A program made the translations under genes and the position numbers. From positions 2,046,001 to 2,110,000 of the forward strand of contig NZ_CP029482.1 of NCBI RefSeq assembly GCF_003151075.1: a stretch of DNA of 64,000 nt. Direction: 5' to 3'. The stretch is from Pseudomonas sp. 31-12 (GTDB taxonomy: Bacteria > Pseudomonadota > Gammaproteobacteria > Pseudomonadales > Pseudomonadaceae). Shown here piece by piece: positions 49,672 to 59,219 of this stretch (within the stretch, counting starts at the first letter, position 1; the number at the start of each line of letters is the position of its first letter). The notes below the pieces were generated by a model. The model made no database searches. It had not been told where the DNA came from and worked only from the letters and a program-made list of their open reading frames with translations.

Positions 49672-50665
49672 GCACGGTGGCCGGTTGCGCAAGGCGGCGC
49701 TCGAATACGGCATTGCCGAAGCCGATTGGCTGGACCTGTCGAGCGGGCTCGCGCCGTGGCCATTTCCGGTTCCGCAGATTCCACTGCGGGCCTGGGCGCG
49801 CTTGCCGGAAACCGATGACGGTCTGGAGCAGGCGGCCTGCGATTATTACGGCGCCGCCCAGGTGCTGCCGGTTGCCGGCTCGCAAATGGCCATTCAGTTG
49901 TTGCCGCGTTTGCGTCGGGCCGGCAAGGTCGGCGTGCTGTCGCCGTGTTACGCCGAGCACGCGCAAGCCTGGCGGCGTAACGGCTACATCGTGCGCGAAG
50001 TGCTGGAGCAGGAAGTCGACTTCTATATTGACAGCCTCGACGTGCTGGTGGTGGTCAACCCCAACAACCCGACGGGCTTGAGCCTGACTCCGAGCCGTCT
50101 GCTCGACTGGCATGCCCGGCTGGCGTCGCGCGGTGGCTGGCTGGTGGTGGACGAAGCGTTCATGGACAACACACCGACGCTGAGTCTGGCGCCGTTTGCT
50201 CATCTGGTCGGCTTGATTGTGCTGCGTTCCTTCGGCAAGTTCTTTGGCCTGGCCGGTGTGCGGCTGGGCTTTGTGCTGGCTGAGCGCAAGCTGCTCAAAT
50301 TGCTCGCCGAGCAGGTGGGGCCGTGGGCGGTCAGCGGGCCGACACGCGTGTTGGGCCAAGCCTGTTTGCTGGACACTGAAGGCCATGCAAGGCAGCGGGT
50401 GCGCAGCGAAGCGGCCAGCGAGCGTCTGGCATTTTTGCTCGGGCAGTATGGTTTGCAGGCGCAGGGTGGCTGCGCGTTGTTTCAATGGCTGATCACCGAG
50501 CATGCTGAAGCGCTTCACGAGTTCATGGCGCGGCGCGGCATTTTGCTGCGGCTGTTCACCCACAACAGCAGCGTGCGTTTCGGCTTGCCTGCCGAGGAGG
50601 CCGATTGGCTGCGTCTCGAACAAGCACTTCAGGCCTTCGCCAAGAAAACACAATGTCCACGTTAA
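49664..50665 (+). CDS. cobD: L-threonine-O-3-phosphate decarboxylase (PLP)
   Basis: 333 residues, class I/II aminotransferase fold. PLP lysine in [17 protein letters not shown] near residue 188; VVNPNNPTG near residue 127 and the start [16 protein letters not shown] are typical. It produces aminopropanol phosphate for the nucleotide loop. This is cobC in the P. denitrificans scheme. Overlaps cbiB by eight bases and cobQ by 13. Confidence 0.9.
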   Translation: MLEHGGRLRKAALEYGIAEADWLDLSSGLAPWPFPVPQIPLRAWARLPETDDGLEQAACDYYGAAQVLPVAGSQMAIQLLPRLRRAGKVGVLSPCYAEHAQAWRRNGYIVREVLEQEVDFYIDSLDVLVVVNPNNPTGLSLTPSRLLDWHARLASRGGWLVVDEAFMDNTPTLSLAPFAHLVGLIVLRSFGKFFGLAGVRLGFVLAERKLLKLLAEQVGPWAVSGPTRVLGQACLLDTEGHARQRVRSEAASERLAFLLGQYGLQAQGGCALFQWLITEHAEALHEFMARRGILLRLFTHNSSVRFGLPAEEADWLRLEQALQAFAKKTQCPR

Positions 50666-52104
50666 TGGTGCAAGGCACCACCTCCGACGCCGGTAAAAGC
50701 ACCCTGGTGACGGCGCTGTGTCGCTGGGTCACGCGTCAGGGTGTGCGCGTCGTGCCGTTCAAGCCGCAAAACATGGCGCTCAACAGTGCCGTGACCGCCG
50801 ACGGTGGCGAGATCGGTCGCGCGCAAGCGGTGCAGGCCCAGGCGGCCAACCTTGAACCGCACACCGACATGAACCCGGTGCTGCTCAAACCCAACAGCGA
50901 CACCGGCGCCCAAGTGATCATCCATGGTCGCGCGGTGACGACGATGAACGCGGTCGCCTATCACGACTACAAAACCATCGCCATGCAAGCGGTGCTGGCC
51001 TCCCATGGGCGATTGAGCGCGGCGTATCCGGTGGTGATGGTCGAAGGTGCGGGTTCGCCGGCCGAGATCAATCTGCGTGCTGGCGACATCGCCAACATGG
51101 GCTTTGCCGAAGCGGTGGATTGCCCGGTGGTGTTAATTGCCGACATCAATCGTGGCGGGGTTTTTGCGCATCTGGTGGGCACGCTGGAACTGCTGTCGCC
51201 GACCGAACAGGCGCGGGTCAAAGGCTTCATCATCAACCGTTTTCGTGGCGACATCGCCTTGCTGCAACCTGGTCTCGACTGGCTGGAAGCACGCACCGGC
51301 AAACCGGTGATCGGCGTGCTGCCGTATGTGATGGATCTGCACCTGGAGGCCGAGGACGGCATCGATCAGCGCCAGACCGACAAGGCTGAGCGCGTGCTGA
51401 AAGTAGTCGTACCGGTGCTGCCGCGCATCAGTAACCACACCGACTTCGATCCGCTGCGCCTGCATCCGCAAGTGGACCTGCAATTCATCGGCCCCGGCCA
51501 GGCGATTCCTGCGGCCGACCTGATCATTCTTCCCGGCTCGAAAAGCGTGCGCAGTGACCTTGCGTATTTGCGGGCCAGTGGCTGGGACACGGCCATCAGT
51601 CGTCATCTGCGTTATGGCGGCAAAGTGCTGGGGATCTGCGGCGGTCTGCAAATGCTCGGTGAGCAGGTGCACGACCCGCTGGGCCTCGAAGGTGCGCCGG
51701 GTTCCAGTACCGGCCTGGGTTTACTGGCGTTCGAAACGCAGCTCGAAGAAGAGAAGCAATTGCGCAATGTGCGCGGTCGTCTGGCGCTGGAAAATGCTGA
51801 AGTCAGCGGCTACGAAATCCATGCCGGCGTCACCACTGGGCCGGCACTGAAAAACGCCGCGGTGCAGCTGGACGATGGTCGTTTTGATGGTGCGCAAAGT
51901 GCTGACGGGCAGATTTTTGGTACCTACTTGCATGGCCTGTTTGAGTCACCCGCAGCCTGCAGTGCGCTGCTGCGCTGGGCGGGTTTGCAGGATGTGCAAG
52001 ATGTGGATTACCACGGGTTGCGCGAGCGGGATATCGAGCGGTTGGCGGATCTGGTGGAGAAGCATTTGGATACCCGATTGCTGCGTGAACTCTGTGGGAT
52101 TTGA
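50653..52104 (+). CDS. cobQ: Cobyric acid synthase
   Basis: 483 residues from ATG 50653 ([17 protein letters not shown]). P-loop near residue 9, [20 protein letters not shown] near residue 37, and the glutaminase Cys in [16 protein letters not shown] near residue 335. It amidates the b, d, e and g carboxylates of the corrinoid. Ends before a REPIN, after which cobU begins. Confidence 0.95.
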   Translation: MSTLMVQGTTSDAGKSTLVTALCRWVTRQGVRVVPFKPQNMALNSAVTADGGEIGRAQAVQAQAANLEPHTDMNPVLLKPNSDTGAQVIIHGRAVTTMNAVAYHDYKTIAMQAVLASHGRLSAAYPVVMVEGAGSPAEINLRAGDIANMGFAEAVDCPVVLIADINRGGVFAHLVGTLELLSPTEQARVKGFIINRFRGDIALLQPGLDWLEARTGKPVIGVLPYVMDLHLEAEDGIDQRQTDKAERVLKVVVPVLPRISNHTDFDPLRLHPQVDLQFIGPGQAIPAADLIILPGSKSVRSDLAYLRASGWDTAISRHLRYGGKVLGICGGLQMLGEQVHDPLGLEGAPGSSTGLGLLAFETQLEEEKQLRNVRGRLALENAEVSGYEIHAGVTTGPALKNAAVQLDDGRFDGAQSADGQIFGTYLHGLFESPAACSALLRWAGLQDVQDVDYHGLRERDIERLADLVEKHLDTRLLRELCGI

Positions 52105-52120
52105 GGTGGTTTTGAGTGCC

Positions 52121-52199
52121 TCATCGCGAGCAGGCTCGCTCCCACATTGGATATATGTCGTACACAAATCCCCTGTGGGAGCGAGCCTGCTCGCGATGA
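52121..52199. repeat. REPIN between cobQ and cobU
   Basis: Inverted CATCGCGAGCAGGCTCGCTC and GGGAGCGAGCCTGCTCGCGA units splitting the cobalamin gene series; the otherwise overlapping genes are spaced 130 bases here. Confidence 0.9.
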
Positions 52200-52237
52200 C
52201 TGAAGTCGCCACGCCGCCAATTAACAGGTAAATGACC

Positions 52238-52759
52238 ATGCTGCAACTGATCCTCGGCGGCGCCCGCTCCGGCAAAAGTCGTCTGGCTGAAAAACTCGCG
52301 ACAGACAGCCAGCTTCAGGTCACCTACATCGCCACCAGCCAACCACTGGACGGGGAAATGAACGAACGCGTCGCCCACCACCGCGCCCGTCGCCCGGCCG
52401 AATGGGCGTTGATCGAAGAGCCTCTGGAACTCGCCCGAGTGCTGCGCGAAAGCGCCCGCGCCGAGCGTTGCCTGCTGGTGGATTGCCTGACCCTGTGGCT
52501 GACCAATCTGCTGATGCTCGACGACGCCGAACGTCTCAACGCTGAACGCGAAGCCCTGCTGGACTGCCTGGCCTCGTTGCCGGGTGAAATCATTTTTGTC
52601 AGCAACGAGACCGGAATGGGTGTCGTGCCGCTGGGCGAATTGACTCGCCGCTATGTCGATGAAGCCGGTTGGCTGCATCAAGCCCTGGCCGAGCGCTGCC
52701 AACGAGTCGTCCTGACCGTCGCCGGCCTGCCCCTGACTTTGAAAGGAACTGCGTTATGA
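52238..52759 (+). CDS. cobU: Adenosylcobinamide kinase / guanylyltransferase
   Basis: 173 residues from ATG 52238 (an ATG two codons earlier, 52232, sits closer to CAGG and is also possible). P-loop [18 protein letters not shown] at the N-terminus, the [15 protein letters not shown] guanylate-site region and [11 protein letters not shown] near residue 125. It phosphorylates adenosylcobinamide and adds GMP. CobP in the P. denitrificans scheme. Stop overlaps cobT (ATGA). Confidence 0.93.
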   Translation: MLQLILGGARSGKSRLAEKLATDSQLQVTYIATSQPLDGEMNERVAHHRARRPAEWALIEEPLELARVLRESARAERCLLVDCLTLWLTNLLMLDDAERLNAEREALLDCLASLPGEIIFVSNETGMGVVPLGELTRRYVDEAGWLHQALAERCQRVVLTVAGLPLTLKGTAL

Positions 52760-53811
52760 CTCAATCCTGGTGGCTGAACCCGTGCAAGCCGGTCGATTCG
52801 CAAACCGTCGAACTGGCGCAGGCACGTCAACAGCAACTGACCAAACCCGCCGGTTCCCTCGGTCGACTCGAAGCGGTGGCCGTGCAGTTGGCGGGGCTGC
52901 AGGGGCAGGTCAAACCGAGTCTCGATCAGCTATGGATTACCATTTTTGCCGGTGATCATGGCGTGGTGGCGGAGGGCGTGTCGGCGTTCCCTCAGGAAGT
53001 CACCGGGCAGATGCTGCATAACTTTGTCAGCGGCGGCGCGGCGATCAGCGTGCTGGCTCGCCGGCTCGGGGCATCCCTGGAAGTGGTCGACCTCGGCACG
53101 GTCACGCCGTCGTTGAACCTGCCGGGTGTGCGTCATCTCAACATCGGCGCGGGCACCGCCAATTTCGTCGAAGGCCCGGCCATGACGCAGGCCCAGGGTG
53201 AACTCGCTTTGCAGGCCGGTCGCGACAGCGTGCAGCGTGCGGTCGCCGCCGGTGCGCAGCTGTTTATCGGCGGCGAGATGGGCATCGGCAACACCACGGC
53301 GGCCAGCGCGCTGGCCTGTGCCTTGCTCGATTGCCCGGTGGTGCATCTGGCTGGGCCGGGTACGGGTCTGGACGCGGCGGGCGTCAGCCACAAAGCCCGG
53401 GTCATCGAACGTGCCTTGGCATTGCATGGCGCTCAGCGCGGCGATGCGTTGCAGACGCTGTTCAACCTCGGTGGGTTTGAGATTGCGGCGCTGGTTGGCG
53501 CGTATCTGGCGTGCGCCCAAGAGGGTGTTGCGGTGCTGGTGGACGGCTTTATCTGCAGCGTCGCCGCGTTGGTGGCAGTGCGCTTGAACCCGCAATGCCG
53601 TGAATGGCTGTTGTTCGGCCATCGCGGCGCCGAGCCGGGTCATCGTCATGTGCTGGAAACACTGAACGCCGAGCCGTTGCTGGATCTCGGCCTGCGTCTG
53701 GGCGAGGGCAGTGGTGCTGCGTTGGCTGTGCCGTTACTGCGTTTGGCCTGCGATCTTCACGGGCAGATGGCAACCTTCGCCGAAGCGGCAGTGGCGGACC
53801 GCCCGGCATGA
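52756..53811 (+). CDS. cobT: Nicotinate-nucleotide:DMB phosphoribosyltransferase
   Basis: 351 residues from ATG 52756. [21 protein letters not shown] near residue 32, [20 protein letters not shown] near residue 71, [14 protein letters not shown] near residue 174 and the catalytic glutamate in [15 protein letters not shown] near residue 295. It makes alpha-ribazole phosphate from DMB, the product of the linked bluB. CobU in the P. denitrificans scheme. Confidence 0.95.
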   Translation: MTQSWWLNPCKPVDSQTVELAQARQQQLTKPAGSLGRLEAVAVQLAGLQGQVKPSLDQLWITIFAGDHGVVAEGVSAFPQEVTGQMLHNFVSGGAAISVLARRLGASLEVVDLGTVTPSLNLPGVRHLNIGAGTANFVEGPAMTQAQGELALQAGRDSVQRAVAAGAQLFIGGEMGIGNTTAASALACALLDCPVVHLAGPGTGLDAAGVSHKARVIERALALHGAQRGDALQTLFNLGGFEIAALVGAYLACAQEGVAVLVDGFICSVAALVAVRLNPQCREWLLFGHRGAEPGHRHVLETLNAEPLLDLGLRLGEGSGAALAVPLLRLACDLHGQMATFAEAAVADRPA

Positions 53812-54383
53812 CGTTGCGTCTGGATCTTCTGCGTCATGGTGAAACCGAACTCGGCGGCGGTCTGCGCGGCAGCCTCGACGATGCGCTGACCGCCAAGGGC
53901 TGGGAGCAGATGCGCGCAGCGGTGGTCGAGAAAGGGCCATGGGATCGGTTGATCAGTTCGCCGTTGCAACGTTGTGCGCGGTTTGCTGATGAACTCGGTG
54001 CGCAGCTGGGACTGCCCGTGCACCTCGACAAAGATCTGCAAGAACTGCACTTTGGTGCCTGGGAAGGGCAGAGCGCGGCGGCGTTGATGGAAACAGACGC
54101 CCAAGGGTTGGGGCTGTTCTGGGCCGACCCCTATTCCTTCACGCCGCTCTTGGGTGAGCCGGTCGGAGATTTTTCGACGCGGGTGCTGACGGCGGTTGAG
54201 CGTCTGCACGTGGCGTATGCGGGCGAGCGGGTTTTGCTGATCAGCCATGGCGGCGTCATGCGTTTGTTGCTGGCGCAGGCTCGGGGTTTGCCGCGAGAGC
54301 AGTTGCTGAATGTCGAGGTCGGGCATGGCTCGCTGTTTTCGTTGAGCGTCGAGTCAGGCGCCATTCTCAAGGAAACGATCTGA
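53808..54383 (+). CDS. cobC: Alpha-ribazole-5'-phosphate phosphatase
   Basis: 191 residues from ATG 53808, histidine phosphatase superfamily: [11 protein letters not shown] (catalytic His) near residue 6, [16 protein letters not shown] (second Arg) and the second His in [14 protein letters not shown] near residue 144. It dephosphorylates alpha-ribazole phosphate or adenosylcobalamin phosphate. ATGA overlap with cobT; cobS starts two bases after the stop. Confidence 0.9.
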   Translation: MTLRLDLLRHGETELGGGLRGSLDDALTAKGWEQMRAAVVEKGPWDRLISSPLQRCARFADELGAQLGLPVHLDKDLQELHFGAWEGQSAAALMETDAQGLGLFWADPYSFTPLLGEPVGDFSTRVLTAVERLHVAYAGERVLLISHGGVMRLLLAQARGLPREQLLNVEVGHGSLFSLSVESGAILKETI

Positions 54384-54385
54384 AC

Positions 54386-55117
54386 ATGTTGCCCTTCTGG
54401 ATCGCCCTGCAATTTCTCAGCAGTTTGCCGATTCGTCTGCCCGGCATGCCGGCGCCTCAGGAACTCGGACGTTCGCTGTTGTTTTATCCGCTGGTCGGGC
54501 TGCTGTTCGGCGTCATTTTATGGGCGCTGAACTGGCTGTTACTGGGCACGCCGTTGTTGCTTCACGCGGCGCTGTTGCTGACGGTTTGGGTGCTACTCAG
54601 CGGCGCGTTGCACCTGGACGGCCTGGCCGATAGCGCCGACGCGTGGCTCGGTGGTTTCGGCGACCGCGAGCGCACGCTGACGATCATGAAAGACCCACGC
54701 AGCGGGCCAATTGCGGTGGTAACGCTGGTGCTGGTGTTGCTGCTCAAATTCGCCGCGTTGCTGGCGTTGATCGAGCAGCAGGACACTGTTTTGCTGATCA
54801 TCGTTCCGCTGATGGGTCGTAGCGCGATGCTGGGGTTGTTTCTGACCACGCCGTATGTGCGTGCCGGCGGGTTGGGGCAGGCGCTGGCCGATCATTTGCC
54901 GCGCTCGGCGGGTAAGCAAGTGTTGGCGGTCAGTGCGTTGGCGTGCGTGCTGATCGCAGGGTTCAGCGGTGTCTGGGCGCTTGTTCTGGCGGGCGGGATG
55001 TTCGTTTGGTTGCGGCAGGTGATGCTGCGGCGATTGGGCGGGACGACGGGCGATACGGCCGGGGCGATGCTGGAGTTGCTGGAGATGGTGGTGTTGGTGG
55101 GTTTGGCGTTGGTCTGA
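54386..55117 (+). CDS. cobS: Adenosylcobinamide-GDP ribazoletransferase (cobalamin synthase)
   Basis: 243 residues with six or so membrane helices and family motif GALHLDGLADSADAWLGGFG near residue 72. It joins adenosylcobinamide-GDP and alpha-ribazole (phosphate), the last assembly step, at the inner membrane. CobV in the P. denitrificans scheme. Last gene of the cluster, followed by a REPIN. Confidence 0.94.
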   Translation: MLPFWIALQFLSSLPIRLPGMPAPQELGRSLLFYPLVGLLFGVILWALNWLLLGTPLLLHAALLLTVWVLLSGALHLDGLADSADAWLGGFGDRERTLTIMKDPRSGPIAVVTLVLVLLLKFAALLALIEQQDTVLLIIVPLMGRSAMLGLFLTTPYVRAGGLGQALADHLPRSAGKQVLAVSALACVLIAGFSGVWALVLAGGMFVWLRQVMLRRLGGTTGDTAGAMLELLEMVVLVGLALV

Positions 55118-55141
55118 TGTTTGTGTGGTGGGTGTGCTGGC

Positions 55142-55247
55142 CTCCTCGCGAGCAAGCCAGCTCCCACCCTTTGATCGTCGTTGAGTACAAATTCCATGTC
55201 CACTGAAGATCCCATGTGGGAGCGGGCTTGCTCGCGAAGGCGGTCTG
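55142..55247. repeat. REPIN after cobS
   Basis: Inverted CTCGCGAGCAAGCCAGCTCC and GGGAGCGGGCTTGCTCGCGA units about 60 bases apart. Confidence 0.88.
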
Positions 55248-55285
55248 CCAGACACTCCCATTTTCTGACTGAACCTATCTGTAAC

Positions 55286-55317
55286 TTGATTTAACACACT
55301 CGCGGGTATATACACGC
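55286..55317 (+). promoter_or_regulatory. marR promoter overlapped by a MarR-type operator
   Basis: TTGATT (55286-55291), 17-base spacer, TATACA (55309-55314). Inverted repeat GCGGGTATATACACGC at 55302-55317 covers the -10 region and differs by one base from the perfect palindrome before the next gene. The ATG at 55321 lies where the transcript should start. Confidence 0.65.
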
Positions 55318-55320
55318 ACC

Positions 55321-55725
55321 ATGCTCGACTCTCAATGTTTATGCACCAACCTGCGACGCGCCGCCCGTGGCGTCAGCAGGCATTATGACGGCGCTCTCGA
55401 TGGCTTCGGAATCAACGTCGCCCAGTATTCTTTGCTGTGCAATCTGCAGCGTCTGAATGAACCGAGTATTTCCACCCTGGCCGAAGCCATGGGCCTGGAC
55501 CGTAGCACCCTGGGGCGCAATCTTCGGGTGCTGGAAGGTGAGGGGCTGGTGGCGCTGGTCGAGGGCGAGGACATGCGTAACCGCATCGTCCGCCTGACCC
55601 AGGCGGGTGCTGATCGCCTGACAGCGGCCTTGCCGGCGTGGGAAGCGGCACAGCAGCGGTTGATCGACCGTCTGGGTGCCGAAAAACGCGAAACCTTGTT
55701 GCGACTGCTGGACGAACTGGCGTGA
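55321..55725 (+). CDS. MarR family transcriptional regulator
   Basis: 134 residues with a MarR winged helix: recognition segment STLAEAMGLDRSTLGRNLRVLEG (residues ~58-80) followed by the wing EGEDMRNRIVRLTQAG. N-terminal cysteines (CLCTNLRRAARG) could be a redox or effector sensor. Probably represses itself and the MFS gene through the two near-identical palindromes. No Shine-Dalgarno is visible before the ATG. Confidence 0.87.
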   Translation: MLDSQCLCTNLRRAARGVSRHYDGALDGFGINVAQYSLLCNLQRLNEPSISTLAEAMGLDRSTLGRNLRVLEGEGLVALVEGEDMRNRIVRLTQAGADRLTAALPAWEAAQQRLIDRLGAEKRETLLRLLDELA

Positions 55726-55745
55726 CGCCGGTTTTTCCGATCATA

Positions 55746-55763
55746 AGCGGGTATATACCCGCT
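55746..55763 (+). promoter_or_regulatory. Perfect MarR-type operator before the MFS gene
   Basis: AGCGGGTATATACCCGCT is an 18-bp perfect palindrome that contains a TATATA/TATACC -10 sequence, 15 bases before the MFS start. Confidence 0.75.
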
Positions 55764-55777
55764 ACCGGAGAATAAGA

Positions 55778-56986
55778 ATGACCTCGATGTGGCGTACATG
55801 CGGTTGGGTGTTGGTGGGGAGTGCGCTGATCCTGGCATTGTCTTTGGGCGTGCGTCATGGCTTCGGGCTGTTTCTGGCGCCGATGAGTGCCGAGTTCGGT
55901 TGGGGGCGGGAGACGTTTGCGTTTGCCATCGCCTTGCAGAACCTGATCTGGGGCCTGGCGCAGCCGTTCACCGGCGCGCTGGCCGACCGCTTTGGCGCGG
56001 CGAAAGTGGTGCTGGTCGGTGGTGTGCTGTACGCCTTGGGCCTGGTGTTCATGGGCTTGTCCGACTCGGCGGTAACTTTGTCCCTGAGTGCGGGCCTGTT
56101 GATCGGCATCGGCCTATCGGGCACGTCGTTCTCGGTGATCCTCGGCGTGGTCGGTCGCGCCGTGCCGCCGGAGAAACGCAGCATGGGCATGGGTATCGCC
56201 AGCGCCGCCGGTTCGTTTGGTCAGTTCGCCATGTTGCCCGGTACGCTGGGGTTGATCGGCTGGCTGGGCTGGTCCGCGGCATTGCTGGTGTTGGGCCTGC
56301 TGGTGGCGCTGATCATTCCATTGGTAAGCATGCTCAAGGACAAACCGCTGCCTGTGCTCGGCCATGAACAGACCCTTTCCGAAGCGCTGCATGAAGCCTG
56401 TTCCCATTCGGGTTTCTGGCTGTTGGCGTTCGGCTTTTTTGTCTGCGGTTTCCAGGTGGTGTTCATCGGCGTGCACTTGCCGGCGTATCTGGTGGATCAA
56501 CACCTTCCCGCCACGGTGGGTACCACGGTGCTGGCGCTGATCGGGCTGTTCAATATCTTCGGCACGTACACCGCAGGATGGCTTGGCGGGCGCATGTCCA
56601 AGCCGCGTTTGCTCACCGGTTTGTATCTGCTGCGGGCGGTGGTGATTACGCTGTTCCTGTGGGCACCGGTCACCACGACCACCGCGTACCTGTTCGGCAT
56701 GGCGATGGGCTTCCTGTGGCTGTCGACCGTGCCATTGACCAACGGCACGGTGGCGACCTTGTTCGGTGTGCGAAACCTGTCCATGCTCGGTGGGATTGTT
56801 TTTCTCTTCCACCAGCTCGGCTCGTTCCTCGGCGGCTGGTTGGGCGGGGTGGTGTATGACCGGACCGGGAGCTATGACTTGATCTGGCAAGTGGCAATCC
56901 TCTTGAGCCTGTTGGCCGCCGCCCTGAACTGGCCGGTGCGTGAGCAGCCGGTAGCGCGCCTGCAAACCCGGTTGAGTGCGATATGA
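55778..56986 (+). CDS. MFS transporter (putative efflux or monocarboxylate-like)
   Basis: 402 residues from ATG 55778, preceded by GGAG at 55767-55770. Twelve predicted membrane helices; MFS loop-2-3-like motif GALADRFGAAKVVLVGG near residue 67 and a related GWLGGRMSKPRLLTG near residue 268. Directly under the MarR operator, so it is probably an induced transporter for the compound sensed by the regulator. Stop overlaps a small ORF (ATGA). Confidence 0.85.
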   Translation: MTSMWRTCGWVLVGSALILALSLGVRHGFGLFLAPMSAEFGWGRETFAFAIALQNLIWGLAQPFTGALADRFGAAKVVLVGGVLYALGLVFMGLSDSAVTLSLSAGLLIGIGLSGTSFSVILGVVGRAVPPEKRSMGMGIASAAGSFGQFAMLPGTLGLIGWLGWSAALLVLGLLVALIIPLVSMLKDKPLPVLGHEQTLSEALHEACSHSGFWLLAFGFFVCGFQVVFIGVHLPAYLVDQHLPATVGTTVLALIGLFNIFGTYTAGWLGGRMSKPRLLTGLYLLRAVVITLFLWAPVTTTTAYLFGMAMGFLWLSTVPLTNGTVATLFGVRNLSMLGGIVFLFHQLGSFLGGWLGGVVYDRTGSYDLIWQVAILLSLLAAALNWPVREQPVARLQTRLSAI

Positions 56987-57105
56987 ACAGTCTCTGGCCG
57001 CGAATAGCGGTCGCCGCTGTCGGCGCCTTGCTGCTGGCGCTGGCCTGGTGGGGCTGGCATCAAGGCGGGCTGGCGCTGATGCAGTTGGGCATGGGTGCTT
57101 GCTAG
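56983..57105 (+). CDS. 40-residue single-pass membrane peptide coupled to the MFS gene
   Basis: Short frame MNSLWPRIAVAAVGALLLALA... ending ...LMQLGMGAC, one strongly hydrophobic segment (residues ~8-27) with basic and aromatic flanks and a C-terminal cysteine. It starts at ATG 56983 inside the MFS stop (ATGA overlap), the same coupling seen in real operon pairs in this window. Could be a transporter accessory microprotein. Too short for family assignment. Confidence 0.6.
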   Translation: MNSLWPRIAVAAVGALLLALAWWGWHQGGLALMQLGMGAC

Positions 57106-57160
57106 GAACAGGCGAGGGCGAGTAACTTCGTTTGTGACCATTGATCAAGGATAAACCGAC

Positions 57161-57712
57161 ATGCTGATGCGCTGGATTGCAGTCCCCGCGTTGCTGGTGG
57201 CGTTTACCGGATTGGCACAAGCGGCCGAGTGCCCGGAGTTGTTGCAGGGTTCGTTGCCCAAGCTGCGCGCCAAGGAATCCATCGACCTGTGCCAGCGGTT
57301 TGAGGGTAAACCGCTGGTGGTGGTCAATACCGCAAGCTTCTGTGGTTTCGCCCCGCAGTTCAAAAGCCTTGAGGCGCTGAATCAGCGTTACAAGGATCAG
57401 GGCCTTGAGGTGATCGGCGTTCCGTCCAATGACTTCAAGCAGGAGTCCAAGGACGGCGCCGAGACTGCCAAGGTCTGTTACGTGAACTATGGCGTGACCT
57501 TCACCATGACCGAGCCGCAGAAAGTCCGCGGTGACGACGCGACTCACCTGTTCAAGGTCCTCGCCAAGCAAACCAGCGCACCGAAGTGGAATTTTTATAA
57601 ATACGTGGTCGATCGCAAGGGCAAGGTGATTGCCAATTTCTCCAGCCTGACCAAGCCCGACGATCCCGAGTTCATCGAGGCGGTGGAAAAAGCCCTGGCC
57701 TCGCAACCCTGA
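57161..57712 (+). CDS. Periplasmic glutathione peroxidase family protein
   Basis: 183 residues with signal peptide ([17 protein letters not shown], cut before AECPEL), so secreted to the periplasm. Peroxidatic cysteine C61 in [15 protein letters not shown], then GVPSNDF, the usual glutamine position being replaced by FKQES, and [12 protein letters not shown] near the C-terminus (active-site Trp-Asn). Reduces hydroperoxides, more likely with a thioredoxin-like or dithiol donor. Same strand as marR-MFS, 55 bases after the peptide ORF. Confidence 0.87.
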   Translation: MLMRWIAVPALLVAFTGLAQAAECPELLQGSLPKLRAKESIDLCQRFEGKPLVVVNTASFCGFAPQFKSLEALNQRYKDQGLEVIGVPSNDFKQESKDGAETAKVCYVNYGVTFTMTEPQKVRGDDATHLFKVLAKQTSAPKWNFYKYVVDRKGKVIANFSSLTKPDDPEFIEAVEKALASQP

Positions 57713-57723
57713 TTGACGCCCAC

Positions 57724-57764
57724 TAAAAAGCCCCGCCTCTGTACAAGAGAGCGGGGCTTTTTTG
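57724..57764. terminator. Bidirectional terminator
   Basis: AAAAAGCCCCGC / GCGGGGCTTTTTT stem between the convergent peroxidase and fadL-type genes. Confidence 0.92.
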
Positions 57765-57801
57765 ATTCAGGCGGCGAGTGTTTCAGGCTCGCCGTGAATC
57801 A

Positions 57802-59073
57802 TCAGAAGCGGTAGGTCGCGCCTACACCGAAACCGTTCGCATAGTTTTCATACTTGGCGTTGTAGTTCTGGCCACGGTTGTTGCTGTTGTCAACTTTGAC
57901 CGACTCTTCACGCAGGTACGAGTACGCGACGTCGATGGTCAGGTCGTCAGTCGGGCTCCAGCCAGCGCCCAGGCTGAAAATCTTGCGATCGCCAGTCGGA
58001 ATGCGTGGGGAACGGTCGGTGTTGTTGGTCGGCGCCTGGTCGACGGACAGACCGGTACGCAATACCCATTGCTTGTTCAACTGGTAGGACGCGCCGATGG
58101 CGTGAGCCCAGGTGTCGTGCCAGTTCTGTTCTTCGGTGATGGTGCCGAACTGGCCGTTCAGGATCGCCGGAACACCTTTGTTGTCAACGGTGATTTCTTT
58201 CAGGCGGCTCCAGCGAGTCCAGGTGCTGCCTGCGTAGAGGGTCCACTTGTCGTCCAGCTGGTGAGTGACCGAGAAGTCCACCGATTCAGGCGTGGTCAGG
58301 TCCAGCGAGGCATCGTACTTCTGGCTTGGGTTCTGACCCACGGCAGCGAGGACGTTGTAGTCGACCTTGGTGTTGCCCTCGAGCTTGTACTTCACTTTCG
58401 AGTGGTAGGTCAGGCCGACGCGAGTGCTGTCGGTGGCTTGGACCAGCACGCCGATGTTGTAGCCCAGCGCAGTGTCGTCACCTTCGATCTTGACCTTGCC
58501 GTCCGGCGCGGCCTGGGTGATCGACAGGTTCGATTCCAGGGTGCCGTCGACGCGGTTGATGGTCGGGCCGAAACCGATGGAGACCTTGTCGTTGAAGGCG
58601 TAGCTGACAGTCGGTTGCAGGGTCACGATCTTGACTTCGCTCTTGCTGCCGAAGTAACGGCCGGCAAAGCCTTTCTCGTAGTCGGTCACCAGGCCGAATG
58701 GAGCGTAGACGCCGAAACCGACTGCCCAGTGGTCATCGATTGGCTTGACGTAGTAGCCCATCGGCACGCCCATGAAAGGGACCATGTCACCTTTGTTGGT
58801 ACCGCCATTCGGACTGGAGCTGGCGTCACTGATGTCAGTGTGCGCGTCGATGAATGCAATACCGCCGGTCACTTGTTCGCGCTTGAGGCGGGACATGCCG
58901 GCAGGGTTACCAGCAATGGTGGATGCGTCGTCGGCAGAAGAAGATCGCCCGGCAAAACCTGTTCCCATCCCGCTGATGCTTTGTTCGTTGAGGGCAAAGC
59001 CACTTGCGAAAATCTGGGTGGATGCCATGGCAACGGCGAGGCTAATGGTGGTTTTGAGCATTACTTTTTTCAT
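57802..59073 (-). CDS. FadL/OmpP1 family outer membrane fatty-acid porin
   Basis: 423 residues, signal peptide ending IFASG, then the family N-terminal hatch stretch FALNEQSISGMGTGFAGRSS and NPAGMSRLKREQV. Beta-barrel ends with the aromatic C-terminal GFGVGATYRF expected of outer-membrane proteins. FadL members move long-chain fatty acids; a P. aeruginosa homologue in the same neighbourhood was described (ExFadLO) as exporting oxygenated fatty acids, so direction is uncertain. Good AGGAG site. Confidence 0.9.
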   Translation of the reverse strand: MKKVMLKTTISLAVAMASTQIFASGFALNEQSISGMGTGFAGRSSSADDASTIAGNPAGMSRLKREQVTGGIAFIDAHTDISDASSSPNGGTNKGDMVPFMGVPMGYYVKPIDDHWAVGFGVYAPFGLVTDYEKGFAGRYFGSKSEVKIVTLQPTVSYAFNDKVSIGFGPTINRVDGTLESNLSITQAAPDGKVKIEGDDTALGYNIGVLVQATDSTRVGLTYHSKVKYKLEGNTKVDYNVLAAVGQNPSQKYDASLDLTTPESVDFSVTHQLDDKWTLYAGSTWTRWSRLKEITVDNKGVPAILNGQFGTITEEQNWHDTWAHAIGASYQLNKQWVLRTGLSVDQAPTNNTDRSPRIPTGDRKIFSLGAGWSPTDDLTIDVAYSYLREESVKVDNSNNRGQNYNAKYENYANGFGVGATYRF

Positions 59074-59219
59074 TATTAGAACTCCTGGTGATCACCGGGG
59101 CGAAAATTACCAACATTTTCGTCCCAGCGCTATAGGCTGTATCGCTTGAGTTAGAGCGGTTTTGTAGGACAATCCAACCAGATTCGCGACCCGTTACAGG
59201 ATCTTTGGAAACCGGTGGG

